In this document: positions 8,134-16,105 of the stretch, piece after piece
How the letters are laid out: the number at the start of each line of letters is the position of its first letter
Position numbering within the stretch: the stretch's first letter is position 1
Assembly: GCA_017962745.1 (NCBI GenBank)
Contig: JAGCUR010000002.1
Location: forward strand, 1 to 64,000
Direction: 5' to 3'
DNA from: Bacilli bacterium
Lineage (GTDB): Bacteria > Bacillota_I > Bacilli_A > ML615J-28 > CAG-698
DNA: 64,000 bases
Notes under the pieces: generated by a model
Told to the model about the DNA's origin: nothing
Databases searched by the model: none
The model's input: the letters and a program-made list of their open reading frames with translations, nothing else
Made by a program: the position numbers and the translations under genes

Positions 8134-9208
8134 TTTTACTAATTCGTTAGTTAATATTACTTCTTCAATTAAAAAACACTTTAGGCCCGATCTAAAACTA
8201 GAATATCCATCGATTAAACTAATTGATGATCTCATTAAAGACAAAAAGAAAGTAATATTAATATTGCTTGACGGCATGGGAGTAAACATTTTAAAAGGCA
8301 ACTTAGATGAAGATTCATTCTTAAGAAGTCATTTAGTTGGGGAGGCTACTTCGGTCTTTCCTCCAACAACTGTTGCTGCTACCAATGCTATTTTAACAGG
8401 CATGTTACCTGGAGAAAATGGGTGGTTTGGCTGGCAACAATATTTTAAAGAGAATAATCATCATTATGTAATGTTCAAAAATATTGATTATTATACAGAA
8501 GATAAGCTAGATGCCGACGTAAAAAACAAATATGTAGTTAATCACCAATTTGGGATGGACTTAGGAATTAAATATAATGTCTTATTCCCAAGCGTTGCCG
8601 GTGGCAACTCGGAAGATTTTAGCGATGAAGTTGATAAAATCATCGATATCATTAAAGAAGACGCACCGTCCCTCACATATGCTTACTGGACTAACCCGGA
8701 TGGGCTAATCCACGAATATGGTTGTTTTAATGAAGTAATTAAAGCTAACCTTTTAAAACTAAGCGCTGATCTTGAAAGACTAGAAGCAAAAATGGATAAA
8801 GACTCAATCGCTTTAGTAATTGCCGATCACGGCTTAATTGATGTAAGTCCGATCGATTTAGCATTTTATGATGATATCAAGAAATATTTTAGAGTCTTAC
8901 CAAGCTTAGAAGGTAGATCGATGATCTTCTTTGTAAACGATAAAGAAGGCTTTAAAAAAGTATTTAATGATCGTTTTAGTAAATGGTTTGACTTGTATAC
9001 AACTGATGAGTTTTTAGCTTTAGGCTTAGTTGGCAAAAAGACTGATAAGATATTACCATTTATGGGAGACTATATTGCTCTAGCTAAAGATAAATATTAT
9101 TTTATGTATGATGGAAACTTGGATGCAACCGAGATGAAGGGCCATCATGCCGGAATTACAAAAGATGAAATGATGATACCAATAATTAAAATAGGAGGAA
9201 AACAATGA
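8114..9208 (+). CDS. Alkaline-phosphatase-superfamily phosphodiesterase/pyrophosphatase
   Basis: The 364-residue protein has the metal- and nucleophile-bearing blocks of type I phosphodiesterase/nucleotide pyrophosphatases. These are ILLDGMG (first metal Asp), FPPTTVAATNAILTG (nucleophile Thr in the PTT segment), a YWTNPDGLIHEYG block, IADHG and a final GHHAG. No signal peptide is present, unlike many secreted relatives, so a cytosolic substrate such as a nucleotide or phospho-lipid headgroup is likely. It starts inside the 3' end of the DUF3267 gene with a GAGG site and overlaps the kinase-like gene by 4 bases (ATGA). The exact substrate cannot be read from sequence. Confidence 0.83.
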   Translation: MEIKYPDFTNSLVNITSSIKKHFRPDLKLEYPSIKLIDDLIKDKKKVILILLDGMGVNILKGNLDEDSFLRSHLVGEATSVFPPTTVAATNAILTGMLPGENGWFGWQQYFKENNHHYVMFKNIDYYTEDKLDADVKNKYVVNHQFGMDLGIKYNVLFPSVAGGNSEDFSDEVDKIIDIIKEDAPSLTYAYWTNPDGLIHEYGCFNEVIKANLLKLSADLERLEAKMDKDSIALVIADHGLIDVSPIDLAFYDDIKKYFRVLPSLEGRSMIFFVNDKEGFKKVFNDRFSKWFDLYTTDEFLALGLVGKKTDKILPFMGDYIALAKDKYYFMYDGNLDATEMKGHHAGITKDEMMIPIIKIGGKQ

Positions 9209-9819
9209 TTATTACTATTGGAAGAGAATTTGGAAGCGGTGGAAGAGAATTAGGTAAAAGACTAGCAGAAGCATTAGGTATTGCTTACTTTGATAAAGAG
9301 ATTGTAGCAGAAGTGGCTAAGAATACATCTTTGGCTTTTGACTATGTGCAAAATATCATTGAACAAAGACCAATTGTTTATTATCCAATTTCAATTGGAC
9401 ATTCTTTTGAAGATTATAATAATTATGTAGCAAGAGAATATTATTCAGTTCATTCTGAACAAGATAAAGTGATTAAAGAAATAGCATCTAAATCTGACTG
9501 TGTAATTGTTGGTAGATGTGCAGATTATATTTTAAGAGATTTACATCCTTATAAAATATTCGTTTACTCTAGCATGGAAGCAAAGATTAAAAGATGTAAA
9601 GAAAAAGGGGAAGTTGATACTAGCCTAACAGATAAAAAGATTATTAAATCAATTAAACAAATCGACCGTCAAAGAGGCGAATATTATGAATTCTATACAG
9701 GTATGCGCTGGGGCGATAAAGAAAATTATGATTTGATGATTAATACATCAAATGCTTCAATTAAAGAAATTGCTTTAGGCTTAGCCGAAGTTATTAGACA
9801 AGCTACTAATAATAAATAA
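9205..9819 (+). CDS. Cytidylate kinase-like protein
   Basis: The 204-residue protein opens with ITIGREFGSGGRELGKRLA, a P-loop variant typical of the cytidylate-kinase-like family (PF13189), followed by IAYFDKEI. A second conserved block is VIVGRCADYIL, and the Arg-rich lid sits near IDRQRGEYYEFYTG. True CMP kinases have GPAGAGKS at the P-loop, so the nucleobase substrate here is uncertain. It overlaps the preceding phosphoesterase by ATGA and ends the operon; no terminator is visible behind it. It would act in the cytosol as a nucleoside monophosphate or related kinase. Confidence 0.8.
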   Translation: MIITIGREFGSGGRELGKRLAEALGIAYFDKEIVAEVAKNTSLAFDYVQNIIEQRPIVYYPISIGHSFEDYNNYVAREYYSVHSEQDKVIKEIASKSDCVIVGRCADYILRDLHPYKIFVYSSMEAKIKRCKEKGEVDTSLTDKKIIKSIKQIDRQRGEYYEFYTGMRWGDKENYDLMINTSNASIKEIALGLAEVIRQATNNK

Positions 9820-9860
9820 TAAGACTTAATACATACATTTTAATAAGCAATTAAAAGAGA

Positions 9861-9962
9861 TTCAATGTGCCTGATGGAATAAAGAATGGTTTGAAGTATT
9901 ATATGCTCAAGACATCAAACGCATCTATAGTGTCAAAATTGGGAAAACCAGCTGAATTGTAA
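9861..9962 (+). pseudogene. Eroded coding remnant upstream of the unknown island
   Basis: One frame from 9861 to the TAA at 9960-9962 reads as a protein-like tail (beginning FNVPDGIKNGLKYYM, ending KLGKPAEL) without a ribosome site or start. The stretch directly upstream has in-frame stops. It looks like the remains of a larger gene, with a membrane transporter segment as one possibility that I cannot confirm. Nothing else is visible between 9820 and 9975 except this. Confidence 0.28.
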
Positions 9963-9987
9963 ATAACATATTAGATTGGTGGTTGTA

Positions 9988-10422
9988 ATGGAAAGTGTTT
10001 TATTGTTGATTCTACAATTTTTATTAATTTTGGGTACTTTGCTTGTTCATAAGGAAGTATATGTCGTAAGATTTAATAATATATTTGCTTGCTATATGCT
10101 AATAGAGATAGTTTCTCAAACTGCATGCATCATTACTAGCATAATATTACTGTTTTATTACGAAAATATTGTTATTTTTGTTTTTTTTGGTCAACTATTA
10201 TTAGCGTGTCTTATTGAGACCATATTCGAAATAATATCTGCAAAAAAATCCTATTCTCGATTGAAAATGATAATAATTATGGATGAACTATTAGATATGG
10301 AGCCTAAAAGCATTAAAAGACATATTTTAGAAAAGTATGGTTTTGTTTATAATGATAAAGAGATTGTAAAGGCAGTGAGGCGCTTATATAGTACTAAAGG
10401 ACGAAAAAAATGGTTAAAATAA
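9988..10422 (+). CDS. Unknown membrane protein with C-terminal winged-helix-like tail
   Basis: The 144-residue protein has three to four hydrophobic helices in its first 88 residues. A cytosolic tail follows (about 90-144): MDELLDMEPKSIKRHILEKYG and KEIVKAVRRLYS. The helix-turn-helix rhythm of that tail resembles a winged-helix domain. ATG 9988 is chosen because GGTGG lies just upstream; TTG 9976 and GTG 9979 in frame overlap that site. It overlaps the next gene by 13 bases. The fourth gene of this cluster (10980) has the same layout, so the two are likely distant paralogues. No family is recognised. Confidence 0.6.
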   Translation: MESVLLLILQFLLILGTLLVHKEVYVVRFNNIFACYMLIEIVSQTACIITSIILLFYYENIVIFVFFGQLLLACLIETIFEIISAKKSYSRLKMIIIMDELLDMEPKSIKRHILEKYGFVYNDKEIVKAVRRLYSTKGRKKWLK

Positions 10423-10646
10423 AAGAAAAACTCGGATTCTTTTTAGGTGGATCTATTGGAAGACTTGCCATTGAAACGAGATATATTGAGTTAACAGATG
10501 ATTTATTAACTGCAAAATTTTTTATTGGTGAAACGGAAAGCGGATGGACAATCGATCCTGGGTTTGGAGTTGTAGATTTTGGAGTAAGCATAAAATTTGC
10601 CCAAATATTTGATGATTTGTGGGCATGGCTTAACGGGGGAAGATAA
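10410..10646 (+). CDS. Unknown 78-residue Gly/aromatic-rich protein
   Basis: This short gene starts at ATG 10410, 8 bases after AAAGGA, inside the end of the preceding gene. Its TAA (10644-10646) overlaps the next ATG. The product has a hydrophobic N-terminal patch (LGFFLGGSIGRLAI) and a middle with many Gly, Trp and Phe residues (SGWTIDPGFGVVDFG). It has no Cys, no clear signal peptide and no known motif. The good ribosome site and tight coupling on both sides argue that it is a real gene. It could be a small membrane-associated partner of its two membrane neighbours. Confidence 0.55.
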   Translation: MVKIKEKLGFFLGGSIGRLAIETRYIELTDDLLTAKFFIGETESGWTIDPGFGVVDFGVSIKFAQIFDDLWAWLNGGR

Positions 10647-10990
10647 TGTGGCATGAATCAGAAAACACATATAACATAAGGACACTATTTCAAAAGAATA
10701 AATGCCCTATTTGCGGAAGAAAATTAAAAAGATTTCAAAAAAAGTTTCCATTCACAGATGAAGAAAAAGCAAGACGATGGAAGAAGTATCATTATGTTTT
10801 ATCAAAAATAAGCGAGCCAAAAATTAATGGGTATTATAGTTATACATACTATAAGTGCCTAAACTGTGCCTACGAAAACACGGCTGAAAATCAATTGCTT
10901 ATTAGGAAAATTCAGATTAAAAGGGGAATGGATATTCTATCGCATGATGATTTAAAACAATTGTTATTAAGGAGCGACAATGAAAATTGA
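10646..10990 (+). CDS. Unknown zinc-ribbon protein
   Basis: The 114-residue protein carries two paired-Cys knuckles, CPICG at residues 20-24 and CLNC near 72-75, spaced as in a zinc ribbon with a long basic insert (KRFQKKF, KARRWKKYHY). The basic, aromatic insert would suit nucleic-acid binding, but that is inference. Its ATG shares one base with the upstream stop codon, and the ribosome site GGGGGA encodes the last residues of the upstream protein. Its 3' end overlaps the next gene by 11 bases. No family is recognised beyond the ribbon. Confidence 0.6.
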   Translation: MWHESENTYNIRTLFQKNKCPICGRKLKRFQKKFPFTDEEKARRWKKYHYVLSKISEPKINGYYSYTYYKCLNCAYENTAENQLLIRKIQIKRGMDILSHDDLKQLLLRSDNEN

Positions 10991-11378
10991 ATACTTAATG
11001 CTAGTAGTGGCAACTATCATGATTGCTTTGCCATTTCTTAGAATGTATAATATGAAAAATAGTTCATTTATCATTTTTGTTGGAGCAATTCTTGATTGTG
11101 CTGTATTTGTTTTTATTAAAAACATAGCGAAAGTAGAATATAAAGTATTAGTATTAATACTTTATTCAGCTTTAAGATTTATAATATATTTTCTCATTGT
11201 GTTTGCTGCTAAGAAAAAATACTTATTAGTTTTGCACAACGAAATATTAGAAATGGATTATACTAATTTAACCATATTTGAAATTAGGAAAAAACTAAAA
11301 GAAAAAGGCATAAATTCATATGAAAAAGATATATATGCAATTGTTGAAGATTTACATAGAAATAATGTTATAGATTAA
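10980..11378 (+). CDS. Unknown membrane protein, paralogue-like to the first island gene
   Basis: The 132-residue protein has about three hydrophobic helices (residues 5-20, 29-47, 51-75). A cytosolic tail follows: LHNEILEMDYTNLTIFEIRK and then KDIYAIVEDLHRNNVID. This tail again has the rhythm of a winged helix, and it can be aligned by eye with the tail of the protein at 9988-10422 (DELLDMEP against NEILEMDY). An AAGGAG site at 10970-10975 supports ATG 10980. It is the last gene of the four-gene overlap; the transcript probably ends at the hairpin at 11482-11507. Confidence 0.6.
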   Translation: MKIEYLMLVVATIMIALPFLRMYNMKNSSFIIFVGAILDCAVFVFIKNIAKVEYKVLVLILYSALRFIIYFLIVFAAKKKYLLVLHNEILEMDYTNLTIFEIRKKLKEKGINSYEKDIYAIVEDLHRNNVID

Positions 11379-11481
11379 ATTAATTAATAGTATTTATATA
11401 TAGACTATCATATGACTATGGATATGGTAAGAATGGGTCTAAAATGATTAATATCATCTAAGTGCTTAAAAATATGAAAGT

Positions 11482-11507
11482 AGCGTTAACTTATGTTAAC
11501 GCTTTTA
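11482..11507 (+). terminator. Rho-independent terminator of the unknown island
   Basis: AGCGTTAAC (11482-11490) pairs with GTTAACGCT (11495-11503) around TTAT, followed by a short T run. The 100 bases before it hold only broken reading frames. Confidence 0.82.
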
Positions 11508-11520
11508 TTAAGCAGGGTCC

Positions 11521-11549
11521 TTGCTATTAAAATATTAATAAAGTATAAT
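11521..11549 (+). promoter_or_regulatory. Promoter of ABC exporter operon
   Basis: TTGCTA (11521-11526), a 17-base spacer and TATAAT (11544-11549) lie 25 bases upstream of ATG 11575, which has an AGAGGTGA site. Confidence 0.6.
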
Positions 11550-11574
11550 GATATAAGTATATAGAGGTGAAAAT

Positions 11575-13359
11575 ATGTTATTTGGTAAGCATGTTAACAA
11601 ATTCTATATAAAATACGGGCTATTCTTCTTAATAGGAATAGCCGCTTTAGTCGTGGTCGACTATTTTCAATTAGAAATACCAAATGTAATTGGAAATATA
11701 ATTGATGGCTTAGACCAAAAGACTATTACAACTGATAAATTAAAAGTATATATCTTACAACTACTTGGCATTGCTGGCATTATGTTTGCTGGTAGATTTG
11801 CTTGGAGACTTTGTATATTTGGTAATGGTATTAAGATTGAATGTGACTTGAGGAATGATTTATTTAATGCGATGGAAAAACAATCGCAAAAGTTCTTTGG
11901 GGAAAACAAAACTGGTGCTTTAATGGCATTATACACTAATGACCTTAACCAAATTAGACAATGCTTTGGTGGTGGAACAATTATGTTAGTTGACTCATTG
12001 TTCCTAGGTATCTTTACTTTGATTAGAATGTTCCAACTTAACTGGATGTTAACTATCATTTCTTTAGTGACAATCACAATTACTATTGTCTTTGCCCAAT
12101 TCTTTGAAAAAAGAATTACCAAAGCAACTGATGCTAACTTTGAAGCATACGAAAGATTAAGTGATTTTGTCCAAGAAGATTTATCAGGAATTAGTGTAGT
12201 TAAAGCATTCACAAAAGAGAAATTACAAGTTAGAAGATTCCAAAAATATAATCAAGATAATGTAGATACATGCTTAAACATGGTAAAAGAATCGGCGAGA
12301 TTTGATGCAATTATCATGTCAGTTATTGATACTTTATTTATCCTAACAATCGTATATTCTGCAGTTTTAATATACCGTCATTCAATTGGGGAAGATATTG
12401 CCTTTACAATTGGTGATCTAACAAAATTCTTAGCTTACTTTGATACTTTAATTTGGCCAATCGATGCCTTTGGTAGATTATTCCAAATTAGAGGTAAAGG
12501 TAAAGCAAGTCTTGGTAGAATTACGAAGATTTTAGAGAATGAAATTGAAGTAAATGATAACTTAGTAACTGAAAAGACTAAAGATATCAAAGAATTAAAA
12601 GGCTTAATTGAATACAAAGGTTTAACATTTAATTATCCTGGTGTAAGTGAAGCATGTTTAAAAGATGTTAACTTTACTATTAACCCTGGTGAATTTGTTG
12701 GTATAATTGGGGCTACAGGATCTGGTAAGACTACCATTGTAGATTTACTCTTAAGAGTTTATAACGTAGAAGAAGGTAAAGTATTTATTGATGGCTATGA
12801 CATCATGCAACTACCTTTAGCTACAGTTAGAGATAACATTGCTTATGTTCCTCAAGATAACTTCTTATTTAGCGATACAGTTGCTAACAATATCGCTTTT
12901 TCAGAAAATGAGGAAGTTGATAACGATAAAGTAGAAGCAACGGCAAAACTAGCTGATGTTTATAAAGATGTAGCAGCCTTTAATGATAAACTAAATACCG
13001 TTATGGGTGAAAGAGGTGTAACCGTATCTGGTGGGCAAAAGCAAAGAATATCAATTGCGAGAGCTCTTTATAAAGATGGTAATATTTTAGTCTTAGATGA
13101 CTCATTAAGTGCGGTTGATACGGAAACGGAAAAAGCAATTATTCATAATTTACGAGAAAACCGCAAAGGTAAAACAACAATTATCATAGCTCATCGTATT
13201 TCTACTCTTCAACACTTAGATAAAATACTAGTAGTAGAAGATGGAACAGTAACCGGAATTGGTACTCACGAAGAGTTATTATTAACAAATAAAGCTTATG
13301 CTAATGAAGCAAGGCTTCAAGAGCTAGAAGCAGAGGTAGGTGAAAAGCGTGAACGATAA
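11575..13359 (+). CDS. ABC exporter half-transporter with degenerate ATP site
   Basis: The 594-residue protein is a fused permease-ATPase of the multidrug exporter type: six membrane helices in the first ~300 residues, then the ABC domain. Walker A is GATGSGKTT at about 379-387 and the signature is VSGGQKQR. The Walker B segment LVLDDSLSAVD ends in Asp509 where the catalytic Glu is expected. That substitution is typical of one subunit in asymmetric heterodimers such as LmrCD, BmrCD or TM287/288. The partner is encoded by the overlapping next gene. Together they would export a lipid, drug or peptide from the inner leaflet; the substrate is unknown. Confidence 0.9.
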   Translation: MLFGKHVNKFYIKYGLFFLIGIAALVVVDYFQLEIPNVIGNIIDGLDQKTITTDKLKVYILQLLGIAGIMFAGRFAWRLCIFGNGIKIECDLRNDLFNAMEKQSQKFFGENKTGALMALYTNDLNQIRQCFGGGTIMLVDSLFLGIFTLIRMFQLNWMLTIISLVTITITIVFAQFFEKRITKATDANFEAYERLSDFVQEDLSGISVVKAFTKEKLQVRRFQKYNQDNVDTCLNMVKESARFDAIIMSVIDTLFILTIVYSAVLIYRHSIGEDIAFTIGDLTKFLAYFDTLIWPIDAFGRLFQIRGKGKASLGRITKILENEIEVNDNLVTEKTKDIKELKGLIEYKGLTFNYPGVSEACLKDVNFTINPGEFVGIIGATGSGKTTIVDLLLRVYNVEEGKVFIDGYDIMQLPLATVRDNIAYVPQDNFLFSDTVANNIAFSENEEVDNDKVEATAKLADVYKDVAAFNDKLNTVMGERGVTVSGGQKQRISIARALYKDGNILVLDDSLSAVDTETEKAIIHNLRENRKGKTTIIIAHRISTLQHLDKILVVEDGTVTGIGTHEELLLTNKAYANEARLQELEAEVGEKRER

Positions 13360-15139
13360 TTACGATGCTAATTTCACCCGCCAAATGAAGTCTAGCGTAT
13401 TACTTAAAAAGTTATTTAAGTATACGCGTGAGTATAGGCTAAAATATATTATCGCTTTACTATTAATGGTTGGTGTTGTAGGGGTTAACTTACTAATTCC
13501 ATATATTCTTGGTAAGACTATTGACTTACTAAGTGAAGAGCCAGTCAACCTTAAGATGATAATTACTTTAGCTGTAGTTGGATTTGTATCTACTATTACT
13601 TTAGGTATCATGTACTATTTTGAAGCCATGATGCTAAGTAGAGTAGGAAATAGAATAGTATATAAGATTAGAGAAGAAGTAATAGTACACATTCAAAAAT
13701 TCTCGCATTCACAATTCAATGAAGTACCAATTGGTAAACTAGTAACAAGAGTTACTAGTGATGTAACTACTTTATATGAATTATATACTAATATCTTAAT
13801 AAGCTTACTTCGTAATATCTTTACAATTGCGGGAGTATTTGTAGCGATGTTTGTGCTTAACTGGAGGTTAGCACTTATCATGCTAGCAATCGTACCAGTA
13901 ATTGCTTTATTTGCATTTATCTTCCAATACTTCTCACGTAAAGCACACCGTAAAGTTAGAGATAATGTTTCTAATATGAATGCTTTCTTAAGTGAAAATA
14001 TTTCAGGTATTAAACTTACTCAAGTATTTAACGAAGAAAACAAAAAATATGGTGAATTCAAAAAGAACAATGGCAAATTACGTCGTAGCTTAGTCAATGA
14101 AATATTTGTATTTGGTATTTTTAGACCAAGTATTTATGTTTTATATGTAGTCTCTACAATCCTAGTGTTCTGGTTTGGTGGTAAGCTAGTCATGGGTCCA
14201 CTTAATGATTATGTTGGTGGTACGATGACGGTTGGATTACTTTATTCATTCTACCAATACATTTGGAATTTCTTTGGACCAATCCAAGCTTTAGCTGATC
14301 AATATAACGAACTTCAATCATCTTATGCGGCAGCAGAAAAGATCTTTACAATACTAGATACTAAACTAGTTGTAGATGATGAACCTGATGCTATTGAGAT
14401 GGAAATTAAAGGTGATATTGAATTTAAGGATGTATGGTTTAGCTATATTCCAGGTACATGGGTATTAAAAGGGGTATCATTCCATATTAAACCAGAAGAG
14501 ACTATTGCTTTTGTTGGGGCAACAGGATCAGGAAAGACTACGATACTATCACTAATCGTTCGTAACTATGATATCCAAAAAGGACAAATTCTAATCGATG
14601 GTGTTGATATTAAACACATCAAGTTAGAATGCTTACGTAGTCAAGTTGGACAAATGTTACAGGATGTATTCTTATTCAGTGGTACAATTGAATCAAATAT
14701 TTCGATGAATGATGAAAAGTTCTCACACGAAGAAGTTGTGGAAGCATCTACATTTGTTAATGCTAACAAATTCATCGATAAACTACCTAATGGTTATAGC
14801 GAAGAAGTAAGAGAGAGGGGTAATAACTTCTCACTTGGTCAAAGACAACTAATATCTTTTGCAAGAACTGTTGTTCATAAACCAAAAGTTATGATTCTAG
14901 ATGAGGCAACGGCTAACATTGATACAGAAACCGAAGTGTTAATTCAAGATTCTTTAAAGAAGATTATGACACTTGGTACTGTAATTGTCGTAGCTCACCG
15001 CCTATCAACAATTCAACATGCTAATTGCATCTATGTATTTAAGCAAGGTGAAATAATTGAACAAGGCACTCATCAAGAACTACTTGCTAATAAAGGTAGA
15101 TATTACGATTTATATCGTCTACAATTTGAAGAAGAATAA
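13349..15139 (+). CDS. ABC exporter half-transporter, catalytic partner
   Basis: The 596-residue partner has six N-terminal membrane helices and an ABC domain with GATGSGKTT, a variant signature FSLGQRQ and a canonical Walker B ending in LDEATANID, with the catalytic Glu present. The LSGGQ variant here and the Asp in the partner are the usual complementary pattern of a heterodimer with one degenerate ATP site. I chose GTG 13349, 6 bases after AGGTGA; another GTG at 13340 overlaps that site. It overlaps the first subunit gene by 11 bases, so equal amounts are expected. Confidence 0.9.
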   Translation: MNDNYDANFTRQMKSSVLLKKLFKYTREYRLKYIIALLLMVGVVGVNLLIPYILGKTIDLLSEEPVNLKMIITLAVVGFVSTITLGIMYYFEAMMLSRVGNRIVYKIREEVIVHIQKFSHSQFNEVPIGKLVTRVTSDVTTLYELYTNILISLLRNIFTIAGVFVAMFVLNWRLALIMLAIVPVIALFAFIFQYFSRKAHRKVRDNVSNMNAFLSENISGIKLTQVFNEENKKYGEFKKNNGKLRRSLVNEIFVFGIFRPSIYVLYVVSTILVFWFGGKLVMGPLNDYVGGTMTVGLLYSFYQYIWNFFGPIQALADQYNELQSSYAAAEKIFTILDTKLVVDDEPDAIEMEIKGDIEFKDVWFSYIPGTWVLKGVSFHIKPEETIAFVGATGSGKTTILSLIVRNYDIQKGQILIDGVDIKHIKLECLRSQVGQMLQDVFLFSGTIESNISMNDEKFSHEEVVEASTFVNANKFIDKLPNGYSEEVRERGNNFSLGQRQLISFARTVVHKPKVMILDEATANIDTETEVLIQDSLKKIMTLGTVIVVAHRLSTIQHANCIYVFKQGEIIEQGTHQELLANKGRYYDLYRLQFEEE

Positions 15140-15140
15140 A

Positions 15141-15165
15141 AAAGGCTTGAGAAATCAAGCCTTTT
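15141..15165. terminator. Bidirectional terminator between convergent genes
   Basis: AAAGGCTTG (15141-15149) pairs with CAAGCCTTT (15156-15164). The T run is longer when read toward the ABC genes, so it serves mainly the AraC gene but can end both transcripts. Confidence 0.85.
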
Positions 15166-15167
15166 GT

Positions 15168-15950
15168 TTATACACTTTCATCAAATAATGATTTATATTT
15201 CATATCTTTTAGTTTTTGATAACCACGATAGAAAGTAGAATAGTCGTTATAACCATATTTTCTAGCCGCTTCACCCTTCTTCATACCATTATTAATTGCT
15301 TTCATCGTCGCGATCGCTTTCTTCATCGCTACATAATTCATAATAGTAATACCAACTGTTTCTTTAAATTCGTTGCTTAAGAGTACTTTTGATACTTTAC
15401 AATGCGCAGCTATTTCATCTAAATAAATTGTGTCTTGCAAATGCAAATTAATATATTTAATAGCATCATCAATTAAAGCAGACCCAATTTGCGGAGCATT
15501 GTTGGCATTATAACATAGCATTGCTATAATTTTTAATAATTCACTTCTCATTAAACTCTCTAAAACAATGCCTTCATATTTTTGGGCATAATCATCTAGA
15601 TTAGAAATAAGTGGCCCTAGCTTTTGGCAATTGGTAAAGAAAGGTTCTTTAGTATTTAAATAATCATAAAGATCTTGGAAAAACTTAATAAAAGGAAAAC
15701 GGATGACATATCTTTCGTATTCGTTAGATTTAACAATTACATGATGATACATTCCTGGAGCAATTAAAATGAAATCCCCCGATTCTAAATGTCTTGTTTT
15801 TTGCTCTACAGTAAAATATACATCACCCTTAACGAAATAAACTAATTCAAAAGTATCATGGACGTGACTTTGAGACATCACGCTTTTTTCGTTAACTAGT
15901 ACATCTACATGATAATAAGATAAGCCATTATTAAAATTAAATATAAACAT
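15168..15950 (-). CDS. AraC-family transcriptional regulator with cupin sensor
   Basis: The 260-residue protein begins with a cupin-like sensor (SHVHDTFELVYFVKGD, then SGDFILIAPGMYHH). It ends with the double helix-turn-helix of AraC regulators from about residue 160 to 255 (YLDEIAAHCKVSKVLLSNEF, then a second helix pair around KGEAARKYGYNDYSTF). Such proteins bind sugars or other small ligands and act on carbohydrate genes. No neighbouring sugar operon is present; the divergent gene is a DegV protein. The ATG at 15950 lies only 6 bases after a TATAAT box and lacks a ribosome site, so the mRNA may be leaderless. Confidence 0.88.
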   Translation of the reverse strand: MFIFNFNNGLSYYHVDVLVNEKSVMSQSHVHDTFELVYFVKGDVYFTVEQKTRHLESGDFILIAPGMYHHVIVKSNEYERYVIRFPFIKFFQDLYDYLNTKEPFFTNCQKLGPLISNLDDYAQKYEGIVLESLMRSELLKIIAMLCYNANNAPQIGSALIDDAIKYINLHLQDTIYLDEIAAHCKVSKVLLSNEFKETVGITIMNYVAMKKAIATMKAINNGMKKGEAARKYGYNDYSTFYRGYQKLKDMKYKSLFDESV

Positions 15951-15956
15951 AATTAA

Positions 15957-15984
15957 ATTATATACCCATTTATAACTTTTGCAA
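15957..15984 (-). promoter_or_regulatory. Promoter predicted to give a leaderless AraC mRNA
   Basis: Read on the minus strand: TTGCAA (15984-15979), a 16-base spacer, TATAAT (15962-15957), six bases, then ATG (15950). The expected transcription start is at the start codon. No Shine-Dalgarno sequence fits in the gap. Confidence 0.6.
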
Positions 15985-16044
15985 TGTTTTTTTAAATTAT
16001 TGTATAAAAAATATAATAATAGACAGATTAATAAATTGTGTAAA

Positions 16045-16072
16045 TGACAATGATTTAGATAAATGATATAAT
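16045..16072 (+). promoter_or_regulatory. Promoter of DegV gene
   Basis: TGACAA (16045-16050), a 16-base spacer and TATAAT (16067-16072) lie 33 bases before ATG 16106. Confidence 0.5.
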
Positions 16073-16105
16073 CTAATAGTATTATATAAGTAATGGAGGT
16101 TAATT

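Noticed and set aside
9820-9987. Intact small gene before the unknown island
   Set aside because: The protein-like frame has no start codon with a ribosome site and is preceded by stops, so it is listed as a remnant.
11667-12212. Minus-strand 181-residue frame inside the ABC exporter gene
   Set aside because: It lies fully within a well-supported gene on the other strand, has no ribosome site and no family-like sequence. The same applies to the minus-strand frames at 20852-21271, 22529-22891 and 53671-54006.
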